Shown piece after piece: positions 17,572 through 25,167 of a stretch of DNA of 64,000 bases. Made by a program: the position numbers and the translations under genes. Position 1 is the stretch's first letter, and every line of letters begins with the position of its first letter. Under the pieces are notes generated by a model. The model was not told the origin of the DNA and did no database searches. It was given only the letters and a program-made list of their open reading frames with translations. Location of the stretch: contig JBDHTX010000017.1 of the NCBI GenBank assembly GCA_039808885.1, positions 30,671 to 94,670 on the forward strand, read 5' to 3'. Source of the stretch: Dongia_A sp039808885 (GTDB lineage Bacteria > Pseudomonadota > Alphaproteobacteria > Dongiales > Dongiaceae).

Positions 17572-18009
17572 ATGCTGCGGTTTCTGGGCATCCTGGTGCC
17601 GGCGCTGGTCGGCGCGGTCGTGGTCTGGTTCATGATCCCGGTGCCCCAGAGCGCGGGCGGCGGCGCCAAGGCGGAGCAGGGGCTGACCGCGGACGACAAG
17701 AAGATGCTGTCGGTGGCGCTTTCCGCGTTGATCCGCAGTCCCCGGGACCTGTTCGGCCAGCCGCTGCAGATCATCACGCCGGACAACCAGGTGACGCTGG
17801 AGGACATCGAGGCCGGCAATGCCAGGTTTCTCGCCAGGGCCTATCAGGAATGCCGGCTGATGATGGACCCGGACCTGCACCGCGAATACCTGGCGTCGAT
17901 CGGCGTGACCGATGCGGAGGGCGCGCAATCGGGCCTGGATGAATCGCAGATGATGACCTGCGTCGGCGTCATCCGCGTGATGACCGACATGCTGCGGAAG
18001 GAATCCTGA
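17572..18009 (+). CDS. Small membrane-anchored protein of unknown function
   Basis: 145 residues. An N-terminal membrane helix (MLRFLGILVPALVGAVVVWF) is followed by a soluble, mostly helical domain with two cysteines (YQECRLMM, MMTCVGVIRVM). The ATG has GGGGAA upstream. I do not recognise a family. It is followed by the pyrophosphatase gene at a distance of 91 bases. Its codon usage matches the chromosome, so it is probably a real vertically inherited gene. Confidence 0.68.
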   Translation: MLRFLGILVPALVGAVVVWFMIPVPQSAGGGAKAEQGLTADDKKMLSVALSALIRSPRDLFGQPLQIITPDNQVTLEDIEAGNARFLARAYQECRLMMDPDLHREYLASIGVTDAEGAQSGLDESQMMTCVGVIRVMTDMLRKES

Positions 18010-18100
18010 GCGGGGGCTGGGAGCACCGCCACTTTCGTCGCAGTTGCGACCCCCCGCGGTTTCTGTATGTTCCGGGCGAACCCCTGCGGGAGTGCGGCCC

Positions 18101-18628
18101 ATGGACTTGTCCAAGATCAAGACCGGCGAAAATCCGCCCTACGACGTGAACGCCATCATCGAGATTCCGCTGGGCGGCAACCCGGTGAAATACGAGCTCG
18201 ATAAGGTTTCGGGCGCCATGTATGTCGACCGCTTCCTCTATACGGCGATGTTCTATCCCGGCAATTACGGCTTCATCCCGCACACGCTGGCCAATGACGG
18301 CGACCCGATGGACATCATCGTGCTGGGCCCGACCGCGGTGGTGCCGGGCGCGGTGGTGCGCTCGCGTCCCGTCGGCGCGCTGCTGATGGAGGACGAGGCC
18401 GGCGGCGACGAGAAGATCATCGCCGTGCCGGTCGACAAGCTGCATCCCTATTACTCGAATGTCGGCTCGTACCGCGACCTGCCCGAGGTGCTGCGCGAGC
18501 AGGTGGCGCATTTCTTCGCCCACTACAAGGACCTGGAAAAGGGCAAGTGGGTAAAGGTGACGCGCTGGGCCGACCCCGAGGAAGCCTGCGAGCTGATCCG
18601 CAAATCCATCGTCGGCAGCAAGGGCTGA
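18101..18628 (+). CDS. ppa: Inorganic pyrophosphatase
   Basis: 175 residues from the ATG at 18101 (the open frame extends upstream to 18044 but lacks family similarity). Soluble family I pyrophosphatase hydrolysing PPi in the cytoplasm. Metal and substrate residues are visible: VKYELDK, MYVDRFLYTAMFYPGNYGFI, the signature DGDPMDIIVL and DEKIIAVPVDKLHPYYSNV. The length is that of bacterial hexameric enzymes. It is followed after 3 bases by an APH-like kinase gene. Confidence 0.97.
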   Translation: MDLSKIKTGENPPYDVNAIIEIPLGGNPVKYELDKVSGAMYVDRFLYTAMFYPGNYGFIPHTLANDGDPMDIIVLGPTAVVPGAVVRSRPVGALLMEDEAGGDEKIIAVPVDKLHPYYSNVGSYRDLPEVLREQVAHFFAHYKDLEKGKWVKVTRWADPEEACELIRKSIVGSKG

Positions 18629-18631
18629 GTC

Positions 18632-19678
18632 TTGCCGTCGCGCGAATTCACCAAGGCGGTCGCCGACTACCTGCGCCGCGCCGCGGCGGCGGACAAGGTG
18701 GAGCTCGCTGTCGTCCAGCGTCTGCCCGGCGACACCGCGCGCGAACACTGGCTGCTGCGCGCCGATCTCGCCGGCGGCCCCTATGCCGGGCGGCATCACC
18801 TGGTGCTGCGCGGCGAGGCGGAGGACGGCAACAGCCATCTCGGCAGCGCCCAGGAAATGGCGATCCGCAGCGCCGTGTTCCAGGCCGGGCTGACGACACC
18901 GGAGCCGCTCTGGGTCGAGCCGACGGGCGAGGTCATCGGCCGGCCGTTCCTGATCCTGCGCCATGCCGGCGGCGAGGCCGATCCGGCGAAGATCCAGGCG
19001 GATTTGACGGAAGAGCAGGGCGACCGGCTCGCCTTCCGCCTGGGCCAGGAGCTGGCGCGGCTGCATCGCATCACCATGGACCGGGCGCCGGCCGGGCTCG
19101 ATTTCCTGCCGCGGCGCGGCGCCGACTGGATCGCCCAGCGCGTCGGGATCGCGCGCGGCGTCCTCGATTCCGCGGCGGAATCCGGGGCCGGCCCGCAGCC
19201 CTGCCTGGAATGGGCGCTCAACTGGCTGGCCGACCACGCGCCGGAGATCGACACGCCGGTGCTGAGCCACCGCGATTTCCGCAGCGGCAAATTCGTCGTC
19301 GACGGCGACAACCTGGTGGCGATCCTCGATCTCGAGCAGGTCGGCTGGGGCGATCCGATGGAGGATCTCGGCTCGTTCTGCGCGCGCTGCTGGCGCCATG
19401 GCCTGCCGGCGCGCGAGGCCGGCGGCATCGGCAGCCGCGAGGCCCTGTATGACGGCTACCGCGAGGCGTCGGGCCAGGCGGTCGACGACCGCCGCGTGCG
19501 CTTCTGGGAGATCGCCGCCGCCTTCCGCTCGGGTCTCACCGCCCTGCAGGCGCGCAGCCGCCCGGCGGAGACGCCGGAGCAGGGGCTGCGCAACCTGCTG
19601 GCCGGCCTGCGCAAGGACGAGGCGGAATACGACGTGCTGCTCGACATCGAGCGCTACGAGGCGGAGGGCGCGCAATGA
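18632..19678 (+). CDS. APH-fold phosphotransferase (aminoglycoside phosphotransferase family)
   Basis: 348 residues from a TTG start 3 bases after ppa. The fold is shown by LRADLAGGPYAGRHHLVLRG (N-lobe), LGQELARLHRI, the catalytic-loop region LSHRDFRSGKFVVDGDNLVA and the metal loop ILDLEQVGWGDPMEDLGSFC. Members next to acyl-CoA dehydrogenases are ACAD10/11-like kinases of hydroxyacyl-CoA intermediates rather than antibiotic-resistance enzymes. Here the usual HGD/HRD...N loop has Lys in place of the Mg-binding Asn (RSGK), and DWE of the metal loop is DLE, so activity is open. It overlaps the DUF6285 gene by 4 bases. Confidence 0.85.
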   Translation: MPSREFTKAVADYLRRAAAADKVELAVVQRLPGDTAREHWLLRADLAGGPYAGRHHLVLRGEAEDGNSHLGSAQEMAIRSAVFQAGLTTPEPLWVEPTGEVIGRPFLILRHAGGEADPAKIQADLTEEQGDRLAFRLGQELARLHRITMDRAPAGLDFLPRRGADWIAQRVGIARGVLDSAAESGAGPQPCLEWALNWLADHAPEIDTPVLSHRDFRSGKFVVDGDNLVAILDLEQVGWGDPMEDLGSFCARCWRHGLPAREAGGIGSREALYDGYREASGQAVDDRRVRFWEIAAAFRSGLTALQARSRPAETPEQGLRNLLAGLRKDEAEYDVLLDIERYEAEGAQ

Positions 19679-20085
19679 CCGACACCACGCTGCTCAACGC
19701 GACGCCGGCGCAACTTGTCGAGCTTGCGCTCGAGGTCCTGCGCGGCAGGCTGCAGGCGGCCTTGACCGAGGAGGGCGACCGCGCCGCCGCCCAGGCCGCC
19801 TTCCGCGCCCTGGCCGTCGCCAAGGCGGAGCTGACCGCCGATCCCGCCATCGCGGCGCGGGAGCTGGCGGAGATCGAGGCGCTGCTGGGGCGGGACTTTG
19901 CCGGAGATGCTGTCGCCGCGCGGCGCGCCCTGGCGGCCGAGATCCGGGCAAGGCGGGTTCCCGCCGATGCCGCTGCCGCCGTGCGGCTGCGCGACCACCT
20001 GGTGAATGCGGCGGCGCACCGGCTGCGGCTCAGCAATCCCAAATACATGACCCGCCGGCAGCGCCGCGCGGAATCCTCATACTAG
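19675..20085 (+). CDS. DUF6285-type protein, partner of the APH-like kinase
   Basis: 136 residues, all helical, starting inside the last codons of the upstream kinase (ATGA overlap), which implies translational coupling. The C-terminal AAVRLRDHLVNAAAHRLRLS followed by NPKYM is typical of the small DUF6285 proteins encoded beside APH-like kinases and acyl-CoA dehydrogenases. Function unknown; a kinase partner or stabiliser is likely from the conserved neighbourhood. Confidence 0.75.
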   Translation: MTDTTLLNATPAQLVELALEVLRGRLQAALTEEGDRAAAQAAFRALAVAKAELTADPAIAARELAEIEALLGRDFAGDAVAARRALAAEIRARRVPADAAAAVRLRDHLVNAAAHRLRLSNPKYMTRRQRRAESSY

Positions 20086-20234
20086 ACCCTCAGTTTAACT
20101 TTCCGGCCGCAGTCGGCCCGCCCCTTGGCAGACCCCGGGAGGCTCGGCTACGAATGAAGCCGGCGACCGGCTAGGGAGGCTGGAAGCGGCCGCGCGGGTC
20201 TTCGGCTCGCGCCACAAACCGTAGAGGAATTGCC

Positions 20235-21035
20235 ATGAAAGCGATGTTGAAAGGCGCATTGATCGCCCTTGGTCTGGCCGTGGGTGTCACAGGGGGCATC
20301 ACGGGCGCCGCGGCGGTGGATGATTCGCTGCTGCACAAGATCCTGGAGCGCGGCTCTTTGCGCGTCGGCACCACCGGCGACTATCCGCCGTTCTCGGAGC
20401 TCGATCAGGCGAGCAACACCTACAAGGGCTATGAGATCGACGTGGTGACGCAACTCGCCGCCGATCTGGGCGTGAAGATCGAGTTCGTGCCGACGACCTG
20501 GGACACCCTGGGCGCCGGCATCGCCGCCGACAAATACGACATCGCCGCCTCCGGCATCACCATGACGCTGGAGCGGCTGAAGACGGTGGCGTTCTCCGAT
20601 CCCTATCTCGATACACCGCTGGTGCCGCTGATCCTGAAGAAGGACGACGGCAAGTATGCGAGCTGGCGCGACATGGACAAGGAGGGCGTCAAGCTCGCCG
20701 TCATGTCCGGCACCTCGGCCGAGGAAACGGCGAAGAAGAACTTCAGCAAGGCGGAGATCGTCTCCATCACCGCGCCGGCGCTGGACTACCAAGAGCTGCT
20801 CGCCGGCCGCGTCGACGCGGCGATCACCGACACCGTCTTCATCAAGAAGGCGCTGGCGCAATACGCCAACGACATGGCCGTGGTCGGCATCGACAAGCCG
20901 ATCGAAGGCCAGCCGATCGCCATGATGACGGTGCAGGGTGACCAGGTGTGGCTGAACTGGGTCAACACCTGGATCAAGCTGAAGCAGCAGACCGGCTTCT
21001 TCGACAGCCTGTTCGACAAGTGGATCGCGGGTTGA
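20235..21035 (+). CDS. Amino-acid-type ABC transporter substrate-binding protein
   Basis: 266 residues. The signal peptide (ALGLAVGVTGGITGAAA) is followed by a family 3 periplasmic binding protein: LRVGTTGDYPPFSELD, YKGYEIDVVTQLAADLGVKI, KYDIAASGITMTLERLKTVA, AVMSGTSAEETAKKNF, VDAAITDTVF. RVGTTGDY and SGITMTLERLK are also close to the cyclohexadienyl dehydratase (PheC) branch of this fold, so a catalytic role is an alternative. Placement directly before a polar amino-acid permease gene favours transport. It sits in the periplasm. Confidence 0.87.
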   Translation: MKAMLKGALIALGLAVGVTGGITGAAAVDDSLLHKILERGSLRVGTTGDYPPFSELDQASNTYKGYEIDVVTQLAADLGVKIEFVPTTWDTLGAGIAADKYDIAASGITMTLERLKTVAFSDPYLDTPLVPLILKKDDGKYASWRDMDKEGVKLAVMSGTSAEETAKKNFSKAEIVSITAPALDYQELLAGRVDAAITDTVFIKKALAQYANDMAVVGIDKPIEGQPIAMMTVQGDQVWLNWVNTWIKLKQQTGFFDSLFDKWIAG

Positions 21036-21066
21036 TGCGCTAGCCTGCCAGATCGCGTCCGTGTCA

Positions 21067-21200
21067 CCCCCACCCTATCCCTCCCCCCTCAAGGGGGAGG
21101 GGACTGGACCGAGCCGTTTGTTCGGTCTGCTCCTTCCCCCCAACCCGACAAATGTCGGCGTTCGCCGATGTGGGGGGAAGGGTGGGATGGGGGTGGGATG
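21067..21200. repeat. Palindromic intergenic repeat (C-rich/G-rich arms)
   Basis: The arms CCCCACCCTATCC...CCCCCTCAAGGGGGAGGGG and CCTTCCCCCCAAC...GTGGGGGGAAGGGTGGG form two nested hairpins between the binding protein and permease genes. It belongs to the same general class as the elements at 26204-26394 and 38621-38806 (CCTTCCCCC / GGGGGAAGG ends) but has a different interior. An open frame runs through it, which artificially extends the permease N-terminus. Confidence 0.7.
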
Positions 21201-21984
21201 CAGCGCCGGATCTCTTCCTCATATCGTACTTCTTCTATTGGCAGCGGTCGCGCTTTCCGGCTGCGGCGACTGGTATGTGCTCATGCCCACCACGCCGCTG
21301 GGGCAGAAGCACCTGCTCTTCGTGCTGTCGGGCATTCCGCTCACGCTGCTGATCTCGTTCTACACCATCATCTTCGGCACCATCATCGGCCTGTCCGGCG
21401 CGCTGATGTCGCGCAGCCGGCGGAAATGGGTGCGCCTGATCGCGGCCGGCTATGTCGACCTGTTCCGCAAGCTGCCGCTCTACGTGGTGCTGCTGTGGAT
21501 CTATTTCGGCTTTCCCACCGCCCTGCGCGACGTGCCGGACGACATCAAGTCGCTGCCGGTCATCTCGCTGCTCGCCAACATGAACGCGGTGACGGCGGCG
21601 GTGATCGGCCTGTCGCTGAATGCCGGCGCGTTCCTGATCGAGACCTTCCGCGCCGGCATCGAGAGCATCGGCAAGGGCCAGATCGACGCCGCCTACAGCT
21701 TCGGCATGTCGCGGGCGCTGGCCATGCGCCGCATCGTGCTGCCGCAGGCGCTGCGCCGCATGCTGCCGCCGACGGTCAACCAGTATATCTCGGTGGTGAA
21801 GGATTCCTCGCTCGCCGGCGCCATCGGCGTGCTGGAGATCACCCGGCAATCGACCCTGCTGCAGACGCAGATCCTGCACGCGCTGGAGATCTACACCTTC
21901 CTCGGCCTGCAGTACTACGTGATCCTGACCGTGCTGACCTGGCTCGCGAAATATCTCGAGCGCAGGTTCCCGCAATATAACTGA
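21187..21984 (+). CDS. Polar amino-acid ABC transporter permease
   Basis: Start placed at the ATG at 21187 (265 residues); the open frame begins at 21061, but that part is repeat DNA. A TTG at 21238 is another candidate. After a hydrophobic leader with a lipobox-like LSGC, the HisM/GlnP-type permease domain follows: GIPLTLLISFYTIIFGTIIG, LFRKLPLYVVLLWIYFGFP, the EAA loop AYSFGMSRALAMRRIVLPQA, LPPTVNQYISVVKDSSLAGA. Several membrane helices are visible. No ATPase gene lies nearby, so it must share one encoded elsewhere. Partner of the binding protein at 20235-21035. Confidence 0.87.
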   Translation: MGVGCSAGSLPHIVLLLLAAVALSGCGDWYVLMPTTPLGQKHLLFVLSGIPLTLLISFYTIIFGTIIGLSGALMSRSRRKWVRLIAAGYVDLFRKLPLYVVLLWIYFGFPTALRDVPDDIKSLPVISLLANMNAVTAAVIGLSLNAGAFLIETFRAGIESIGKGQIDAAYSFGMSRALAMRRIVLPQALRRMLPPTVNQYISVVKDSSLAGAIGVLEITRQSTLLQTQILHALEIYTFLGLQYYVILTVLTWLAKYLERRFPQYN

Positions 21985-22013
21985 GTGGGAAACCTGGAAC
22001 GGAGGGGCATTCG

Positions 22014-22358
22014 ATGAGAACGTTGGCAGCGAGCGTATGCACCCTCGTCGTTGCCTTCAGTATTCCTGTCTCTGATGCGCATGCCGAGGCTTTGTTTATC
22101 GACCCCGCTTCGGCGACGGGAAACCGTGCTGTCGAGCTGGCCCTGCCACAGCTTCGCAAGAATGTTCCAGATGCGAAGGAGTACAAGGCGACAATCGTTC
22201 GTATGAAGGACAATGTCGGTGTGCTTTTCTGTCAACCGGCGCCGTCGGTCGCAATGCAGGCGGGCGACATTTTGGGGTGCTCCGACGACGGGTTCAGATT
22301 TGAAGTGCTTCTCGACCCCGGCATTACGCACGTCATCAAGGCGTACTTTTCGCGCTAG
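22014..22358 (+). CDS. Small secreted protein of unknown function
   Basis: 114 residues. A signal peptide (SVCTLVVAFSIPVSDAHA|E) is followed by a short mature domain with two cysteines (LFCQPAP, LGCSDDG) that may form a disulfide. The ATG is preceded by GGAGGGG. Base composition is visibly less GC-rich than in the flanking genes (many A/T third positions), hinting at acquisition or weak selection. No family recognised. It stops immediately before the convergent nuclease-like gene. Confidence 0.65.
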   Translation: MRTLAASVCTLVVAFSIPVSDAHAEALFIDPASATGNRAVELALPQLRKNVPDAKEYKATIVRMKDNVGVLFCQPAPSVAMQAGDILGCSDDGFRFEVLLDPGITHVIKAYFSR

Positions 22359-22359
22359 A

Positions 22360-23400
22360 TCAGGGCCTGCCCGCCAGCACGTGGTTGGCGTTCTCGGCGA
22401 GGCTCGCCAGGGCGGCGCGGACGGTCTCGCAGCGGACGTTGCCGGCCTGCAGCAGCAGGTTGGCGACGCCGTCATGCAGGGTGTGGAAGCGCACCAGCTT
22501 CGCCGCCAGATCGGCCTCGACCAGGTCGAGCTTCTCGGCATTGGCGGCGTAGACGGCGGCGCGCGGCAGGCCGAGCAAACCCTGCTGCGAGGAGGGGATG
22601 GGCAGGTCCTGGATCAGGTTGGCGGTGCCGTCGAACTGGTCCTGGGCGGAATCGCGGATCGCCGTCACCTCGGCCAGCAGCACGGCGGTCAGGTTGTCGT
22701 CGACCAGCTTGGGGTCGCCGCGGCCGCGCCGGCGGCCCAGCAGCGTCAGCGCGACGATGCCGAGGATCGCCACCAGCGCCAGCAGCGGCGCCTGCTCCAT
22801 CCAGCGCGGCAGCAGCGTCTGCAGCAGGCTCGGTGGCGGGGCGACCATCGCCGCCGCGGTCGCGCGCGGCGCCCACAGGCCGATCTGGCGGGTGCGGGCG
22901 TCGGATTCCTCGGTGTCGTAGCGGGCCGCCAGCTCGCGCTCCTGCGGCGTCGGCGTGTTGCTGACACGATAGACCGCGGCCAGGCCCTGGGCCAGCTGCT
23001 CGGCCGCCAGGTCGGTGCCGTCGATGCTGCAGATGGCGACGGAGGTGTCCGGGCTCGGCCGGTCGGTCTCGGTGCAGACCACGCGCTGGCCGCCGGCGAG
23101 GCCGTCGAGATAGACCCGCGCATCCGGGCCGAGGTTGGAGCTGATGTCCGGGGCGGCGATGCCGTAGAGCCGCACCAGCCGGTCGCCGACGCGCAGCTCG
23201 TCGCCGTCGATGACTGTCGCGGTGCCCTCGATGACCTGGCCCGCCGGGGCGGCGAGCGGCGCGGCGCCATCGACCTCGCCGACCGGGACCGGGTCCGGCG
23301 CCGGCTGCGTCGAGGCGGCCGCCGCCGGCCGCATCCCCAAGCCAAGCAGCCCGGCGCAGAGGCAGGCTAGCCCGATATGCCGCCCGAAGCCGACTCGCAT
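22360..23400 (-). CDS. Membrane-anchored thermonuclease-fold (SNase-like) protein
   Basis: 346 residues. Signal peptide 1-28, then an SNase/OB-fold domain (about 55-175: EGTATVIDGDELRVGDRLVR, LYGIAAPD, LAAEQLAQGLAAVYRV, EESDARTRQIGLW), a membrane helix at about 203-222 (QAPLLALVAILGIVALTLLG) and a soluble C-terminal helical domain (LLAEVTAIRDSAQDQFDGTA, LVEADLAAKLVRFHTLHDGV). Of the nuclease active site, Arg35 of the VRL motif is kept, but the Glu43 region reads APD and the GR of the Arg87 motif is absent (PDTSVAICSI), so it is probably not an active nuclease. An envelope-structural or binding role is possible. Confidence 0.78.
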   Translation of the reverse strand: MRVGFGRHIGLACLCAGLLGLGMRPAAAASTQPAPDPVPVGEVDGAAPLAAPAGQVIEGTATVIDGDELRVGDRLVRLYGIAAPDISSNLGPDARVYLDGLAGGQRVVCTETDRPSPDTSVAICSIDGTDLAAEQLAQGLAAVYRVSNTPTPQERELAARYDTEESDARTRQIGLWAPRATAAAMVAPPPSLLQTLLPRWMEQAPLLALVAILGIVALTLLGRRRGRGDPKLVDDNLTAVLLAEVTAIRDSAQDQFDGTANLIQDLPIPSSQQGLLGLPRAAVYAANAEKLDLVEADLAAKLVRFHTLHDGVANLLLQAGNVRCETVRAALASLAENANHVLAGRP

Positions 23401-23501
23401 AGAACTCCCCGTCTGTCTCGTGCCTAGGTAGCGAAGCGGCCGTCAGGCGTCAAATTGGGGGCACGCCTCAAATCGAGGGTGCCCTCAGGGGGCACAAAGC
23501 G

Positions 23502-23534
23502 AAACGGCCGCGATCGGGTGATCGCGGCCGTCCG
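23502..23534 (-). terminator. Rho-independent terminator after the aminotransferase gene
   Basis: On the minus strand the stem ACGGCCGCGATC / GATCGCGGCCGT is followed by TTCGCTTTG, downstream of the aminotransferase stop at 23558. Confidence 0.8.
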
Positions 23535-23557
23535 TGCCGGGAGGGAGGAAACGAAGG

Positions 23558-24937
23558 TCAGCCGCTGATGCCGGGCATCAGCTTCTTCTCGCCCTCGTGG
23601 TCGTCGCCGCCGGCGAGTTCCTCGAGGGTCAGGTCGACGGCCTGCTCGAACTTGGAGAGCGTCTCGCTGAGGCAGGCGGCGTCGTGGGCGCTGGAGATGA
23701 ACCAGGGCTCGCGGCTGTCCGGCTCGCACATCACGCCCATGTCGATCAGGTAGCCCGCCATGGTGTCGTAGAAGGTGTAGTCGCTGAGCTTCCAGTTGCG
23801 ATAGGTGGTCGGCGCCTGGGCGCTGAAGAACAGGCCGGACATCGAGTAGTGGCCGGTGAAGGAATGCGGGATGCCGCGCTTCGACAGCACCTTGTGCATG
23901 CCGTCCTGCATCGCCTTGCCATAGGCGGCGATGCGGTCGAGCGCGTCGGTCTCCTTCAGGATGGTCAGCGTCTTCTCGGCCGCGGCCAAGCTCATCGCCT
24001 GCGCCGTGTAGGTGCCGCCATGGGCCACACCCTTGCCGTATTTGCGCATGATCTCTTCCTTGCCGCCGATCGCCGCGATCGGGTAGCCGTTGGCCACCGC
24101 CTTGGCGACGGTGAAGATGTCGGCCTCGATGCCGTACATCGCCTGGGCGCCGCCGCAGCCCACGCGGAAGCCGGTCTTCACCTCGTCGACGATCATCAGC
24201 ACGCCGTATTTGGTGCACAGCTCGCGCACCGCCTTGATGAATTCGGGCTTGGAGGGGATGCCGCAGCAATTGCCGAGGATCGGCTCGATCAGCACGGCGG
24301 CGATGGAATCGCTGTGCCGCTTCAGCACGTCTTCCAGGCGCTGGGCGTCGTTGTAGGGGACCTGCCAGAACAGCTGGCGCACCAGCTTCGGAATGCCCTG
24401 GCCGTAGGAGACCAGCACCGGATCCTTGCTCTGGTCTTTCATGCTGTCCGGGTCGGCGGTCCACATCGCGGCATCGAACAGACCGTGATAGGAGCCCTCG
24501 AAGGTGACGTAGTTGTCCTTGCCGGTGTAGCCGCGGGCGAGGCGGAGCGCCGCCATCACGGCCTCGGTGCCGGAATTGGAGAAGCGGACCAGGTCGGCCG
24601 CCGGCATCATTTCCTTGATCAGCTTGGCGACCGAGACTTCCTTCTCGGTGCCCAGCGCGAAGACGGTGCCGACGCTCTGCGCCTCGCGCGCGGCGGCATC
24701 CACTTCGTCATGGCAGTGGCCGAGGATGGCCGGGCCGTAGCCCAGGCGATAGTCGATGTATTCGTTGCCATCGAGGTCCCAGAGGCGCGCACCCTTGCCG
24801 CGCTTCACGAAGACCGTCTCTTCCTCGCCCCAGAAGCGGAAGTTCGATGAAACCCCCAGCGGCAGATGCTTCACAGCCTCCTGGTAATGAGCCCGGGACT
24901 TGGTGAGGTTGCGCCGCTGCGTCTTGATCGTACTCAT
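23558..24937 (-). CDS. Class III aminotransferase (glutamate-1-semialdehyde aminomutase-like)
   Basis: 459 residues. PLP-dependent fold type I enzyme: FWGEEETVFVKRGKGARLWD, LDGNEYIDYRLGYGPAILGH, VRFSNSGTEAVMAALRLARG (phosphate-binding), VLMIVDEVKTGFRVGCGG (cofactor Asp) and the Schiff-base lysine in FTVAKAVANGYPIAAIGG. It most resembles GSA-aminomutase-like omega-aminotransferases; since such proteins also include many catabolic enzymes, heme synthesis is not implied. The ribosome-binding site is GGAG in TGGAGCGG. It is divergent from a TetR-type regulator, which may control it. Confidence 0.88.
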   Translation of the reverse strand: MSTIKTQRRNLTKSRAHYQEAVKHLPLGVSSNFRFWGEEETVFVKRGKGARLWDLDGNEYIDYRLGYGPAILGHCHDEVDAAAREAQSVGTVFALGTEKEVSVAKLIKEMMPAADLVRFSNSGTEAVMAALRLARGYTGKDNYVTFEGSYHGLFDAAMWTADPDSMKDQSKDPVLVSYGQGIPKLVRQLFWQVPYNDAQRLEDVLKRHSDSIAAVLIEPILGNCCGIPSKPEFIKAVRELCTKYGVLMIVDEVKTGFRVGCGGAQAMYGIEADIFTVAKAVANGYPIAAIGGKEEIMRKYGKGVAHGGTYTAQAMSLAAAEKTLTILKETDALDRIAAYGKAMQDGMHKVLSKRGIPHSFTGHYSMSGLFFSAQAPTTYRNWKLSDYTFYDTMAGYLIDMGVMCEPDSREPWFISSAHDAACLSETLSKFEQAVDLTLEELAGGDDHEGEKKLMPGISG

Positions 24938-25167
24938 GGGATTCCGCTCCAGGTTGAGACCTGTCGCTGAAGCCCTCCGTAGCGTCGTCTCAGCGACATC
25001 GTCGTTAAATGACTATATAGAAAATCTAGCCTCTTGCTGTCACATTGTCCAGTATGTTAAATGTATGTATAGTATCGCAGATGCAGCAATCCCTTGCGCT
25101 TCAAGGGCTTGCGTGTAATCTCCTCGCCTGAATCGCGAGATCGGGACTCGCGTTAACGAGGGTTACG
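24938..25167. promoter_or_regulatory. Divergent regulatory region with inverted repeats
   Basis: The 230-base spacer between the aminotransferase and TetR-like genes contains two inverted repeats: GTCGCTGA...TCAGCGAC (24963-24970 and 24990-24997) and the 11-base TAGAAAATCTA (25018-25028), plus an AT-rich stretch around 25010-25080. TetR proteins often bind such sites in their own divergent promoter; these are candidates, not proven operators. Confidence 0.5.

Noticed and set aside
18632..19678. Aminoglycoside resistance gene
   Set aside because: The APH fold is broad; the DUF6285 partner and lack of mobile context argue for a metabolic kinase.
20235..21035. Cyclohexadienyl dehydratase (PheC) as the function of the periplasmic binding protein
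   Set aside because: The fold and the RVGTTGDY motif are shared, but the gene is followed by a cognate permease gene, so solute binding is the better call; kept only as an alternative.
21061..21186. N-terminal extension of the amino-acid permease
   Set aside because: It is encoded by palindromic repeat DNA and has no similarity to permeases.
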